A program made the translations under genes and the position numbers. The notes under the pieces were generated by a model. It was not told where the DNA came from and searched no databases. It saw only the letters and a list, made by a program, of their open reading frames with translations. This document shows positions 48,867 through 57,952 of a stretch of 64,000 bases of DNA, one piece after another. Source of the DNA: Advenella incenata (lineage in GTDB: Bacteria; Pseudomonadota; Gammaproteobacteria; Burkholderiales; Burkholderiaceae_B); NCBI RefSeq assembly GCF_004217095.1, contig NZ_SHKO01000002.1, positions 992,001 to 1,056,000 on the forward strand, given 5' to 3'. Numbering within the stretch: the stretch's first letter is position 1; each line of letters opens with the position of its first letter.

Positions 48867-50002
48867 AAGTTGAATCATTCGTAGTTAACGTCGATCAGCG
48901 CGAGCTCGATGATCTTAGGCGACGGCTATCGCTAACTCGGTGGCCACAGCCCATCGACGGAGAGGGGTGGTCGAGCGGAACTGATATCAGCTATTTGCGT
49001 GACCTATGCACTTACTGGGAAACTGAGTATGACTGGCGCCGCACGGAGGCGAATCTCAACCGATGGCCCCAGTTCACAACGACCGTTGATGGACAGCGAA
49101 TCCATTTTCTGCACGCCCGTTCGCCGGTGTCCGATGCTCGGCCGCTGATGCTGTTGCATGGATGGCCGAGTTCAGTATTGGAATTTGGGAAGGTCGTAGC
49201 GAGGCTTACTGATCCTGCTGCCTACGGGGGCGATCCTGCGGACGCATTCCATGTGGTGGTTCCGTCGTTGCCAGGATACGCATGGAGCGGACCCATCACG
49301 CAGCCAGGCTGGGATGTCAGTCGCATAGCGAATGCGATGACTGTGGTGATGGAGCACCTTGGTTACGGCACCTACGGCCTTATGGGTGGAGATTGGGGGT
49401 CACTAGTGGCTTCGCGAATGGCATTGGCTACACCGGAGCGGATATCCGGCCTATACCTGACGCTGGTGACGGTACCGCCGACGGGTGCAGACGATGACTC
49501 GACTCCTGAGGAGACGCTGCTCGCCGAAGAGTTCAGACAATACGTCGCGACGGAGACCGGCTATATTGCCATCCAGGCAACGAAACCGCAAAGCCTGGCA
49601 TTCGGGCTCACCGACTCCCCAGCCGGGCTCGCTGGCTGGATCGTCGAGAAGTTCCATGCATGGACCGATTGTGGTGGCCAATTGGAATCTGCGTTAACCC
49701 GTGAGGAAATCCTCGGCAACATCACTGCTTACTGGCTGACTGGAACAGCCGGATCGTCGATGCGGTTGTACCGGGAATCTGTGCTCGCGGGATCTGCGAG
49801 CCCAGTAAGCAAGTATGTCGACGTGCCAACCGGAGTCGCTGTGTTCCCGAAGGAGCCTTACCGAGTCTCGCGACGACAGGCCGAGCGTTTGTACCGTGTT
49901 GTCCGGTGGACGGAGTTCGCACGCGGAGGTCATTTTCCAGCTCTCGAGCAGCCAGAATGTTTTGTCACGGATATCCGGGCGTTTTTCCGAGAACTCGCTT
50001 AA
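48863..50002 (+). CDS. epoxide hydrolase (EHN domain, alpha/beta hydrolase)
   Basis: 379 residues, ATGA overlap with the monooxygenase. N-terminal EHN segment (RRLSLTRWPQP, DWRRTEANLNRWPQF), oxyanion motif HGWPSS, nucleophile D177 in GGDWGS, lid tyrosine Y303 and base H357 in GGHFPAL. These features define microsomal/juvenile-hormone-type epoxide hydrolases. It would open an epoxide to a diol, plausibly the product of the preceding monooxygenase. G+C-rich like its partner. Confidence 0.92.
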   Translation: MKVESFVVNVDQRELDDLRRRLSLTRWPQPIDGEGWSSGTDISYLRDLCTYWETEYDWRRTEANLNRWPQFTTTVDGQRIHFLHARSPVSDARPLMLLHGWPSSVLEFGKVVARLTDPAAYGGDPADAFHVVVPSLPGYAWSGPITQPGWDVSRIANAMTVVMEHLGYGTYGLMGGDWGSLVASRMALATPERISGLYLTLVTVPPTGADDDSTPEETLLAEEFRQYVATETGYIAIQATKPQSLAFGLTDSPAGLAGWIVEKFHAWTDCGGQLESALTREEILGNITAYWLTGTAGSSMRLYRESVLAGSASPVSKYVDVPTGVAVFPKEPYRVSRRQAERLYRVVRWTEFARGGHFPALEQPECFVTDIRAFFRELA

Positions 50003-50272
50003 GACTATACGAGGGTAAGTGAGCACCGTGGCAGGCAGAATCGTCACGTTCTGTACATACATCGTTGAAATCGCTCGCCATGTGGGGTGTCGGCGTAGCA
50101 CTCGAGGATCAGCCTTCTGAACCTTTGGGGTTCCAGAATAAATTGAATGCTGTAGTTAAAAAAGACATTGTCTTAGGCTGCTGTGCGTACGCAGTACACA
50201 CTAGGTGCGGCGTTTGAGAAGATCACACTTTGTAAGCGCTTATTAACAGGACCAAGTCGGCATGACTATAAA

Positions 50273-50288
50273 TGGCACGATGTTTGCT
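50273..50288 (+). promoter_or_regulatory. sigma-54 promoter, P450 operon
   Basis: TGGCACG-atgt-TTGCT, full consensus. It lies 163 bases before the P450 ATG, leaving a long leader. A perfect palindrome tgcgtacgca is found about 90 bases upstream, within the region where activator sites are expected. Confidence 0.8.
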
Positions 50289-50451
50289 TTTAGTCTGTCT
50301 ATTAGGATAGGAATGCAGCGAATCAATCAGAGATCCTGCTCTGGGTGGTTTGAAAAGATTGATCCAATATTTATAGATTGACCGATTGTATATAACACAG
50401 AAGGCGATCAACAATGTTGGCAGGATATTTGTTGAAATTAGGAGAAGACCG

Positions 50452-51702
50452 ATGTCATTCGATAAAAGCTATATTGATAACAATCTCGTAAACCCTGAAT
50501 GGTGGCCGTCTGGGGAGTTTCATGAGGTATTCAAACAGCTACGCGACGAAGAGCCGTTATATTGGGCAGAGCCTGAGAACTACGGGCGTAATTTCTGGGT
50601 GGTCACACGTTATGATGACGTAAAAGCGATAATGGCTGATTCGATGACTTTCAGCAATTCTGTAGACAGTCGAATTCCTAGATCGGGAAAACGACTGACG
50701 ACTCTACAGAGAAGAGCTCTTATGTGGGATGTGAATATTGCTATGCTGGATCCCCCTTTCCATACGGTTTTGCGCCAACCTATGAATAAGCATTTCAGTG
50801 TGCCGGCTATCAATAAGCTGAAGAATGATGTCGAAAAAATTGTTGACGAGTTAATCGAAGAGCTAAAGACAAAGAAATCGATCGATATAGTCAATACGTT
50901 TGCAGCTAAACTCCCGATGGATATCGTATTTGCAATGCTTGGGATTCCGGAAGAGGATTGGCCGATGCTTGAAAAATATGCATACCAAGCTTTTTCTCCG
51001 GCCGATCCCAAAGGTACTATCCCAGGAAAAACCCATGCTGAAGCGTCGTATATCGGCCTTGAAAGTATAGGTAAGTATGGTTATCAAATGGCTAGGGACA
51101 GGCTTGCCAATCCTCGCGACGACATGGCGACTGTTATTAGCAAAATGGTGGTAGATGGTACGTCGCTCGATGAGCACGAAATTGCTACGTGGTTTCTTGT
51201 GCTAATTTTGGGGGGGCTTGAAACTACAAGAAATGCTATCGGTGCAGGCATGTGGACTTTTCTTGCAAATCCTGATCAGAAACAATTGCTCATTGAGCAG
51301 CCTGATCTAGCTGGTGGAGCCGTCGAAGAGGTGCTTAGATGGGTTACGCCAGCCCGGGGTCGGCTAAGAGTAGCAAAAGCACCCTATAGACTTCATGGTA
51401 AGGTCATTAAGCCATTGGATTGGGTTTTCATTTATCCGGCTTCCGGCAACAAGGATGAAAGAAAATTTGATAATCCACATAAGTTCGATATCACCCGCAC
51501 CTCGAATGAACACCTGGCTTTGGGTGAAGGAATCCACGCTTGCCTGGGACGTGCTCTTGTCAGACTTGAACTCAAGACATTATTCTCAAAAATATTTGAG
51601 GCCTTCCCTAACATGGATTTCGCAAATGATAAAAGGCCTCATTGGGTCATAGATCATCAGGTCTCCGGTGTCACTAAATTAGAAGTAAACCTGAATCAGT
51701 GA
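50452..51702 (+). CDS. cytochrome P450 (bacterial class I)
   Basis: 416 residues from ATG 50452, which has AGGAGAAG upstream. The I-helix carries GGLETT (254-259), the ExxR pair is E293/R296, and the haem ligand is C364 in LGEGIHACLG, where the usual leading Phe is Leu (HLALGEG). Soluble, without a membrane anchor, so it needs a ferredoxin, which is encoded next. Size and sequence style are like terpene- and alicyclic-hydroxylating P450s (P450cam, P450lin). Substrate unknown. Confidence 0.94.
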   Translation: MSFDKSYIDNNLVNPEWWPSGEFHEVFKQLRDEEPLYWAEPENYGRNFWVVTRYDDVKAIMADSMTFSNSVDSRIPRSGKRLTTLQRRALMWDVNIAMLDPPFHTVLRQPMNKHFSVPAINKLKNDVEKIVDELIEELKTKKSIDIVNTFAAKLPMDIVFAMLGIPEEDWPMLEKYAYQAFSPADPKGTIPGKTHAEASYIGLESIGKYGYQMARDRLANPRDDMATVISKMVVDGTSLDEHEIATWFLVLILGGLETTRNAIGAGMWTFLANPDQKQLLIEQPDLAGGAVEEVLRWVTPARGRLRVAKAPYRLHGKVIKPLDWVFIYPASGNKDERKFDNPHKFDITRTSNEHLALGEGIHACLGRALVRLELKTLFSKIFEAFPNMDFANDKRPHWVIDHQVSGVTKLEVNLNQ

Positions 51703-51789
51703 AGTTTCTGATTCCGATAATAACTGTGAAGAAAATAATATTTATGCGAATGGTAACGGTTCACTCTTTAAATGTTTGGAGAATTAGAA

Positions 51790-52107
51790 ATGGTGAAAGC
51801 AATATTTCATCTTGAAAATGGTGAAATCCAAGAAATCGAGGCTGAAGAAGATAACTCGTTGATGTTCAGTGCAGTGCGTAACGACGTGGGCGGGATTCTG
51901 GGCGAATGTGGCGGCGCGATGTCCTGCGGTACATGTCACGTATACGTTGACCCGAAATGGGTCGATCTGGTGCCCGCTGCGTCTGCTGCCGAAATCGAGA
52001 TGCTCGAAGCTCTTGAAAGTTACCGGCCTGAAAGTCGCCTGGCTTGTCAAATAGAGTTGAGTAAAGAAACGAATGGCATCGAGGTGATGATAGCACCCGC
52101 AGAATAG
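51790..52107 (+). CDS. [2Fe-2S] ferredoxin for the P450
   Basis: 105 residues from ATG 51790 with GGAG eight bases upstream. Ligands C40, C46, C49 and C86 (ECGGAMSCGTCHVY, SRLACQ), the putidaredoxin pattern. It follows the P450 and should be its direct electron donor. No reductase gene is adjacent; the one at 42216 is the nearest candidate. Confidence 0.92.
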   Translation: MVKAIFHLENGEIQEIEAEEDNSLMFSAVRNDVGGILGECGGAMSCGTCHVYVDPKWVDLVPAASAAEIEMLEALESYRPESRLACQIELSKETNGIEVMIAPAE

Positions 52108-52146
52108 GCGTAACCCAAAGACACACAGTTTGGAGATAACTACTTG

Positions 52147-53256
52147 ATGACTGAAAAAACAGCTAAATACATTGAATTTGTTGCACCTTACACCTTCGAA
52201 GCAAGAGAGATTCATCGTCCCGCAATAGGAGAGGATGACCTCCTTTTAAAGATATCGCTTTGCGGAGTGGATGGGTCGGAGCTTCATATGTTCCGTGGGG
52301 AGCTACAGTGGGTCAATGACATGGCACCTCTTATTTTTGGAGATGAGATCGTCGGAACGGTTGAAGAGATAGGGGACAGGGCTCGACGACAGCGAAAACT
52401 TGAGGTTGGCGACAGGGTAGCGCTTGAAGCAAAGTGGCCATGCAATCAGTGCTCGAGCTGTCTTCGGAGGCAATATTATCTATGTGATGTCCATGGAATT
52501 ATTTCCGGGTATGGCGCGACGACAAGCAAATCTCCTCCATTCTTATGGGGTGGCTATTCAACACACGCGTTTGTGCCAAAACAAGCTTTGGTCTACAAAA
52601 TTCCCGATACTCTGCATGATTCCACAGCGCTGATCGGCTGTTCTGTGCTCGCAAATGGGATCCGTTGGGTTGAAGAGTCGGGCGTGGGTGATGGAGATCA
52701 CGTATTAATTGTGGGCCCTGGCCCTCAAGGTCTCGCCTGTGCTTTGGTTGCGCTCTCTTTGGGGGCCAAAGTCAGCATGGTCGGACTACGCGATGACGCT
52801 TCGCGGCTCGAACTAGCAATGAAATTTGGTGTGCATAACACGTTCTATGTCTTGCCAGATGGCCCTGAAGGCTTGGCAGCTCGCGTGCTACAGGAGGCCG
52901 GCCAAGCTGATGTAGTCATTGACCTGGCGGGAGTCCAAGACGCGAAACTCTTGGGATTTGCCGTGGTCAGAAAGATGGGCACGTTTGTTAATGTGGCGCT
53001 ACCGTTTCCGTCTGCACAGTCGATGAATTGGTTGGATCTTCTTGCTAGAGAAATTCGTATCCTTAGCTACGCATCGCATCCCTACACAGTCGAGGCAGGG
53101 CTCGCTATGGCAGAAAAGCTGTTGGAGAAAGGAATAGATATTGGTAGTTGGATTACGCATATTTATCCTTTGGGACAAGCTCAGATCGCGTTGGAGGCCG
53201 CAGCATACCAAACAGAAGAGCGACCTATCAAAGTGGCGCTAAATCCACAGCATTGA
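52147..53256 (+). CDS. zinc-dependent alcohol dehydrogenase (MDR family)
   Basis: 369 residues from ATG 52147; a TTG three bases earlier is possible. Catalytic zinc ligand C39 in LCGVDGSELH, structural zinc cysteines C99, C102, C105 and C113, and nucleotide motif IVGPGPQGLACALVAL. It is placed directly after the P450 and its ferredoxin, and would oxidise the alcohol made by the P450 with NAD(P). Confidence 0.9.
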   Translation: MTEKTAKYIEFVAPYTFEAREIHRPAIGEDDLLLKISLCGVDGSELHMFRGELQWVNDMAPLIFGDEIVGTVEEIGDRARRQRKLEVGDRVALEAKWPCNQCSSCLRRQYYLCDVHGIISGYGATTSKSPPFLWGGYSTHAFVPKQALVYKIPDTLHDSTALIGCSVLANGIRWVEESGVGDGDHVLIVGPGPQGLACALVALSLGAKVSMVGLRDDASRLELAMKFGVHNTFYVLPDGPEGLAARVLQEAGQADVVIDLAGVQDAKLLGFAVVRKMGTFVNVALPFPSAQSMNWLDLLAREIRILSYASHPYTVEAGLAMAEKLLEKGIDIGSWITHIYPLGQAQIALEAAAYQTEERPIKVALNPQH

Positions 53257-53315
53257 ATGTCATTTTCAAACATGCGTATTCTAAACTTTCGTGAGAACGA
53301 GTGAGGTAAAATTCT

Positions 53316-54071
53316 ATGAACCGAGTGAATGCTAAATCAAAATTTTTTGAGATGTTCGAACGAAATGAAAGGCCTTTGGGTGTTTTTGTTTCGTGTATGG
53401 ATCCCGCGTCGACAGAAGCCCTAGCGGACGCCGGCTTCGATTATGTAGTACTTGACGGTGAGCACGGAAAAATGGGGAGAGTCGACGTTGAGACTCACTC
53501 TCGTGCAGCGGCTGCAAGAGGTATCATTCCGCTCGTGCGAATACTTGAAAATTCTCAAACTCTCATTCAGGCCATGCTTGACTCCGGAGCCCAAGGAGTA
53601 ATCATTCCACACCTTGAAACTGCACACGATGCGCAACGAGCTCTAGCGGCGAGCCTGTATTCACCCGTTGGTAAGAGGGGTATGTGCAACGCATGTTACG
53701 CCGGCGGCTACCAATTGGATAGCTGGCCTGATCATGTTAAAGCATCGAATCAAAATGTTCTAGTGATCCCATTGATTGAGTCTGCTCGAGCCGTAGAAAA
53801 TATTAAAGAAATAGTCGCTGTGAATGGTATCGATGTGGTGTTTTTTGGCCCAGGCGATCTCGCGGCTGAAATGGGCCTGAATTTTACAAAGGACGGTGAT
53901 CGACTTATGGATTCTTGGCAACGAGTGAAAGATGCAGCGAAAGAGGCAGGTAAGTACACTTTAGCACCACGAGGTTGGGGATTCGATGATGCGGATATCC
54001 TTATCGCCGAAATGGACATACAAATGTTATTGAACGCCGGAAAGGCAATTGTTCAGCAGTACAAGCAATAA
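53316..54071 (+). CDS. HpcH/HpaI family aldolase
   Basis: 251 residues. Class II pyruvate-aldolase fold: GFDYVVLDGEHGKMG, a metal-binding Glu in VIPLIESARAVENI and Asp in FFGPGDLAAEMG. Family members cleave 4-hydroxy-2-oxo acids to pyruvate or a semialdehyde. Last gene of the P450 operon; it could release a small 2-oxo acid from a ring-opened intermediate. Confidence 0.9.
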   Translation: MNRVNAKSKFFEMFERNERPLGVFVSCMDPASTEALADAGFDYVVLDGEHGKMGRVDVETHSRAAAARGIIPLVRILENSQTLIQAMLDSGAQGVIIPHLETAHDAQRALAASLYSPVGKRGMCNACYAGGYQLDSWPDHVKASNQNVLVIPLIESARAVENIKEIVAVNGIDVVFFGPGDLAAEMGLNFTKDGDRLMDSWQRVKDAAKEAGKYTLAPRGWGFDDADILIAEMDIQMLLNAGKAIVQQYKQ

Positions 54072-54594
54072 TATTAATCTGAGACTAATTTCGGTCGCCA
54101 ATGATATATACGCGATCTTCCCTGGCGAGGGTTTCACTTTGAAATAGCCGGCAGACTTCTTTTGTTGTCTTTGCCAGTAGCTAGGCTCCTTTTTTTAACG
54201 ATGGTTTTGATTGTTGCCAAGACATCATAATGTAAAAATTCCTTGTGCATCGGATGTAAGGTGAGAAACCGTATATTCAAATGCTTGAGTTTTGGGTGAA
54301 CGCCATGATTTCCTGCGGTTTTTCTGCCATTTAGGCAGACAGGGACTTTGGTAAATTAGTGTGATTCGATGTCTAGTAGTCGATCGTCAAACTGAGACTT
54401 TTGCGCGGAGCGCGCGTCAGGCTTTTCATATGGCTATTAATCAAATGTTTTTGCAGCCTACAAAAATTCAACATGTGTCTTATCCCAGTTGATAGCTGAG
54501 ACCGCACAGAGCAAGAGTATATTATCGGCGTTTACTTTCATCGGTAAACGCGATATTTCAGGTGGCGTAACTGAAAGTAAAGGAGCAGATACTG
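54072..54594. other. 523-bp gap before the MFS gene
   Basis: No gene and no -24/-12 promoter found. A long A/T-rich stretch with no clear terminator. The permease gene may be read from an unrecognised housekeeping promoter here. Confidence 0.4.
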
Positions 54595-55869
54595 ATGGAA
54601 TATCCTAAGTCCGAATGGCGCATGGGTTGGAAAGTCGTGTTAAGTGGAGCTCTGGGTATGGGCACGGGATATGGTTTGTTAATGATGACAGCCGGCCTCT
54701 TTGTCAAGCCTATGCAGGAAGAATTTGGATGGTCCAGAACTGCACTAAGCATTCTCCCGATAATGGGGGTAGTGAGTGCTTTAGTTTTGCCGCTAACTGG
54801 CTATTTGGTTGACCGATGGGGCCCCAGGGTCGTCGGAACCTTTGGCCTAGTCTCCTTAATGCTCGGGTGTGTAGGCTTTTGTTTCGTCCCGCCGGACAAA
54901 TTCCTGTTTTATTGCTTAGTGATAGTTTTGGGAGCATTGGCGTCCGCTAGCGGGGCTATGACATGGGTTAGAGGAGTGGCCACATGGTTCGATCAAAGCA
55001 AGGGCTTAGCGTTTGGCCTAACATTTAGTGGTATTTCTATTATCTCTGCCATTGTTTTGCCTGTTCTTAGCGGTGTTATCGACGATTGGGGTTGGCGGGC
55101 AGGTTTCTTTGTGCTTTCACTAATGATTCTGTTTTTAGGATTACCCACAGTTTTATTGTGGTTCAGAGAGCGGACGCAGGAAATAAATATTGACGAAATT
55201 TCCCCAAAAAAAATAGGGAGTACGCCTGGTTTTAGTCTCGCTCTTCGTAGCCCACGTTTCTGGTTGATTTTCGTTTGCTTTTCTCTGGTAAGTTTTCCGG
55301 TTGGTGGTTTTATGTATCATCTCGTGCCAATTCTCACCGATAAGGGGATAAATATACAAATGGCAACAGCTGCTGCTTCCGCCTTTGCGCTGTCGATAGC
55401 TTTGGGCAGAGTTGCTGCTGGTTTTCTACTCGACAAACTATGGCCTCCAGGGGTGGTGTGTTTTTTCTTTCTAATCCCTATATTGGGGGTAACTTTAGTT
55501 CATTTTCTGCAGCCCCATTGGGATTGGGTGGGGCCAATAGCAGCTCTCTCTGGGGTGCTGATTGGTTTTGCGCAAGGCGCCGAGGCTGACTTTGCTGCTT
55601 ACTTAGTTGCTCGGTATTATCCCATTGAGGTTTTTGCACGTGTATACAGTCTTCTGGGGGCTGCGATTTATGGTGCAATAGCATTGGGTGGTGTCGCTTT
55701 CGCGACTATCCATGATGTATTCAGTGATCACGCGATTACTATGATGTTGGCGGGAGCTTGCTATTTAGCGGGCGGATTAATGATTCTTCTAATAGAGAAA
55801 ATTGAGCCTAGCCTTAGCGCCGAAGTTTTTTCCAAAAGTGAAATTAACCTGAAGAGAGCCGAGCAATGA
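54595..55869 (+). CDS. MFS transporter (monocarboxylate/oxalate-formate type)
   Basis: 424 residues with twelve hydrophobic segments. The motif after helix 2, GYLVDRWGPRVVG, and the central MYHLVPILTDKGI are typical of bacterial monocarboxylate-porter-like MFS proteins. A short hydrophilic loop (about 190-210) separates the two halves. Probably takes up the substrate acid or exports an intermediate. Transcribed alone. Confidence 0.9.
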   Translation: MEYPKSEWRMGWKVVLSGALGMGTGYGLLMMTAGLFVKPMQEEFGWSRTALSILPIMGVVSALVLPLTGYLVDRWGPRVVGTFGLVSLMLGCVGFCFVPPDKFLFYCLVIVLGALASASGAMTWVRGVATWFDQSKGLAFGLTFSGISIISAIVLPVLSGVIDDWGWRAGFFVLSLMILFLGLPTVLLWFRERTQEINIDEISPKKIGSTPGFSLALRSPRFWLIFVCFSLVSFPVGGFMYHLVPILTDKGINIQMATAAASAFALSIALGRVAAGFLLDKLWPPGVVCFFFLIPILGVTLVHFLQPHWDWVGPIAALSGVLIGFAQGAEADFAAYLVARYYPIEVFARVYSLLGAAIYGAIALGGVAFATIHDVFSDHAITMMLAGACYLAGGLMILLIEKIEPSLSAEVFSKSEINLKRAEQ

Positions 55870-56245
55870 TTTCCCTCGTCACTGCTAATTCTTGAGCGCT
55901 TTCGAAATATCGTTGAGACATCAGACACCACACAGGTAGTTGGCCAAGGTCGCTATCGGAATCTGGCTCAATGGTGGAATCGAGGGGGCACATAGCCAAG
56001 CAGTGCGCTGCGTGATCAAACTTGTGAACACCGGATTTGATAATAAATCATAGGATGAATTCGAGAGTCATAGCCCGAAGATAGCTTTGCTGTCCTTTAT
56101 GCCTACATCGAATGAAAAAAATGTTCTCATCAGGGACATTTTTACAAATTGGGCCTAAAAAGCAATGTACAGGACGAAATGCATATCTTCGCTTCTGCGA
56201 ATGAGATTAATACATGCTTGTCCGGTTTAAACCTATATATCGATT
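55870..56245. other. 376-bp gap before the aldehyde dehydrogenase promoter
   Basis: No gene recognised. It ends at a sigma-54 promoter, so activator-binding sites are expected, but none could be named. Confidence 0.4.
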
Positions 56246-56261
56246 TGGCATATATTTTGCT
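56246..56261 (+). promoter_or_regulatory. sigma-54 promoter, aldehyde dehydrogenase gene
   Basis: TGGCATA-tatt-TTGCT, one change from consensus, correct spacing, 62 bases before the ATG. Its presence argues against the longer frame from 56149, which would start upstream of it. Confidence 0.75.
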
Positions 56262-56322
56262 TAAGCCTAGCATACGACAGCTGATTGTTGGTTTACTTAC
56301 TTTCATAGGAAGGTTTTCTTTT

Positions 56323-57807
56323 ATGTCTCTGATCTCACCTGAACAGCCCAATATCCGCCATCCCGACCGTTTTTTTATTGGAGGTAAATGGGTCAACTCC
56401 GTTGGTAACTCGTCGTTCGATGTGATAAATCCCTCTACCGAAGAACTGTTTATGAGATTTTCCAAGGCCCAGCCGGACGATATTGACCGTGCCGTGGGCG
56501 CAGCTCGGGAAGCGTTTGACTACGGCCCTTGGCCTCGTATGAGCCATGCTGAACGAGCGGATTATCTGCGAGCAATATCTTCGGAAATGTCCAAAAGGGC
56601 ACATGAGCTTGCTAACCTCTGGACGTTGGAGGTGGGCGTTACCAACCATGTCGCGCAAGCGATTACACCTCAAATCGCCGGAGTTTTCGATTATTATGCG
56701 AATCTTGCTCATACCTACTCCTTTGAAGAAAAGCACGCCCCACAAGCTGGAGGAGAATTTGGTCTTTTAGTGCGTGAGCCTGTTGGCGTGGTTGGCGCCA
56801 TTGTGGCTTGGAACGGAGCGCTCGGCCTGATTGCATGGAAAGTTGCACCAGCATTGCTTGCTGGATGTACAGTCGTCATCAAAACTTCATTCGAGTCTCC
56901 AGGCAGCGGCTGGATTTTGGCCGAAATAGCAGAAAAGGTGGGTCTGCCTAAGGGCGTTATTAATGTTGTCGCTGCGGATCGTGAGGTTTCGGAATTGCTC
57001 GTCCGTCACCCAGACGTTGATAAGATTACGTTCACCGGTTCAAGTGAGGCAGGAAAAAGAATAGGCTCAATCTGTGCTGAGCGCGTGGCTCGTTGCACGC
57101 TCGAACTTGGTGGAAAATCCCCTGCAATTATTCTCGATGATTACGACCTCGAAAAGGCGGCTCGCTCCATCTCAATGTCAGCGAGGCTATTGAGCGGTCA
57201 GGTTTGCTCCTCGCTTACGAGGTTAATCGTCTCGCGGCACCGTCATGACGAGTTTGTCGATGCCCTTTGCGCAGCATTCGGAGAAATCAAAGTTGGCGAT
57301 CCCTTCGATGCTACAACGGATATGGGTCCGCTAGCTACAGATCTGCAGCGCAATCGGGTAGAAAGTTATATAAGAAAAGGTATAGATGAAGGCGCAAAAT
57401 TGGTCCAGGGAGGCACACGCCCTACCTACCTGGATCGAGGCTATTTCATTGAACCGACAGTATTTGGTGATGTGGATAATAATATGATTGTTGCTCGCGA
57501 AGAGATATTTGGACCCGTTGTATGTGTGATTCCCGTAAAGGATGAGATGAATGCGATTGAGATAGCTAATGACACTGTGTTCGGGTTAAATGCCTCTGTA
57601 TTCACCGATGATGTGCATAAAGCTAAGGAATTCGCTCGCACGCTAAAATCGGGAACTGTGGGTCACAATTCATTTCGTACCGATTTCTCGATTGCGTTTG
57701 GCGGATTTAAGCAATCAGGCATAGGACGCGAAGGCGGAACGGAGGGGCTTAGTCCATTTCTCGAAACTAAGACTATTATACTCGATGAGAAACCAACGGA
57801 CGACTAA
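56323..57807 (+). CDS. NAD(P)-dependent aldehyde dehydrogenase
   Basis: 494 residues from ATG 56323 with AGGAAGG upstream. General base E261 in ELGGKS and nucleophile C295 in GQVCSS, plus the final FGGFKQSGIGREGG. The cofactor-binding segment reads VAWNGALGLIAWKVAPAL, where many relatives have PWN. It would turn the aldehyde from the alcohol dehydrogenases into the acid used by the CoA ligase. Confidence 0.93.
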   Translation: MSLISPEQPNIRHPDRFFIGGKWVNSVGNSSFDVINPSTEELFMRFSKAQPDDIDRAVGAAREAFDYGPWPRMSHAERADYLRAISSEMSKRAHELANLWTLEVGVTNHVAQAITPQIAGVFDYYANLAHTYSFEEKHAPQAGGEFGLLVREPVGVVGAIVAWNGALGLIAWKVAPALLAGCTVVIKTSFESPGSGWILAEIAEKVGLPKGVINVVAADREVSELLVRHPDVDKITFTGSSEAGKRIGSICAERVARCTLELGGKSPAIILDDYDLEKAARSISMSARLLSGQVCSSLTRLIVSRHRHDEFVDALCAAFGEIKVGDPFDATTDMGPLATDLQRNRVESYIRKGIDEGAKLVQGGTRPTYLDRGYFIEPTVFGDVDNNMIVAREEIFGPVVCVIPVKDEMNAIEIANDTVFGLNASVFTDDVHKAKEFARTLKSGTVGHNSFRTDFSIAFGGFKQSGIGREGGTEGLSPFLETKTIILDEKPTDD

Positions 57808-57832
57808 TCTTTTCTAGAAAGTATGGGCGCGC

Positions 57833-57860
57833 AAAGGGCGAATTCCATCGGCCCTTTCTT
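57833..57860 (+). terminator. weak terminator-like hairpin
   Basis: aaagggc (57833-57839) / gccctttctt (57851-57860), 25 bases after the aldehyde dehydrogenase stop. The T-run is interrupted, so some transcription could continue into the PQQ dehydrogenase gene. Confidence 0.5.
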
Positions 57861-57952
57861 CCAAATTAACGAATGAGATGTCACAGCATAGTTCGTGATA
57901 TCACAAGAATTATTAAACCGACAACATTGGGCGAAGAGCCAAAAATACTTAT

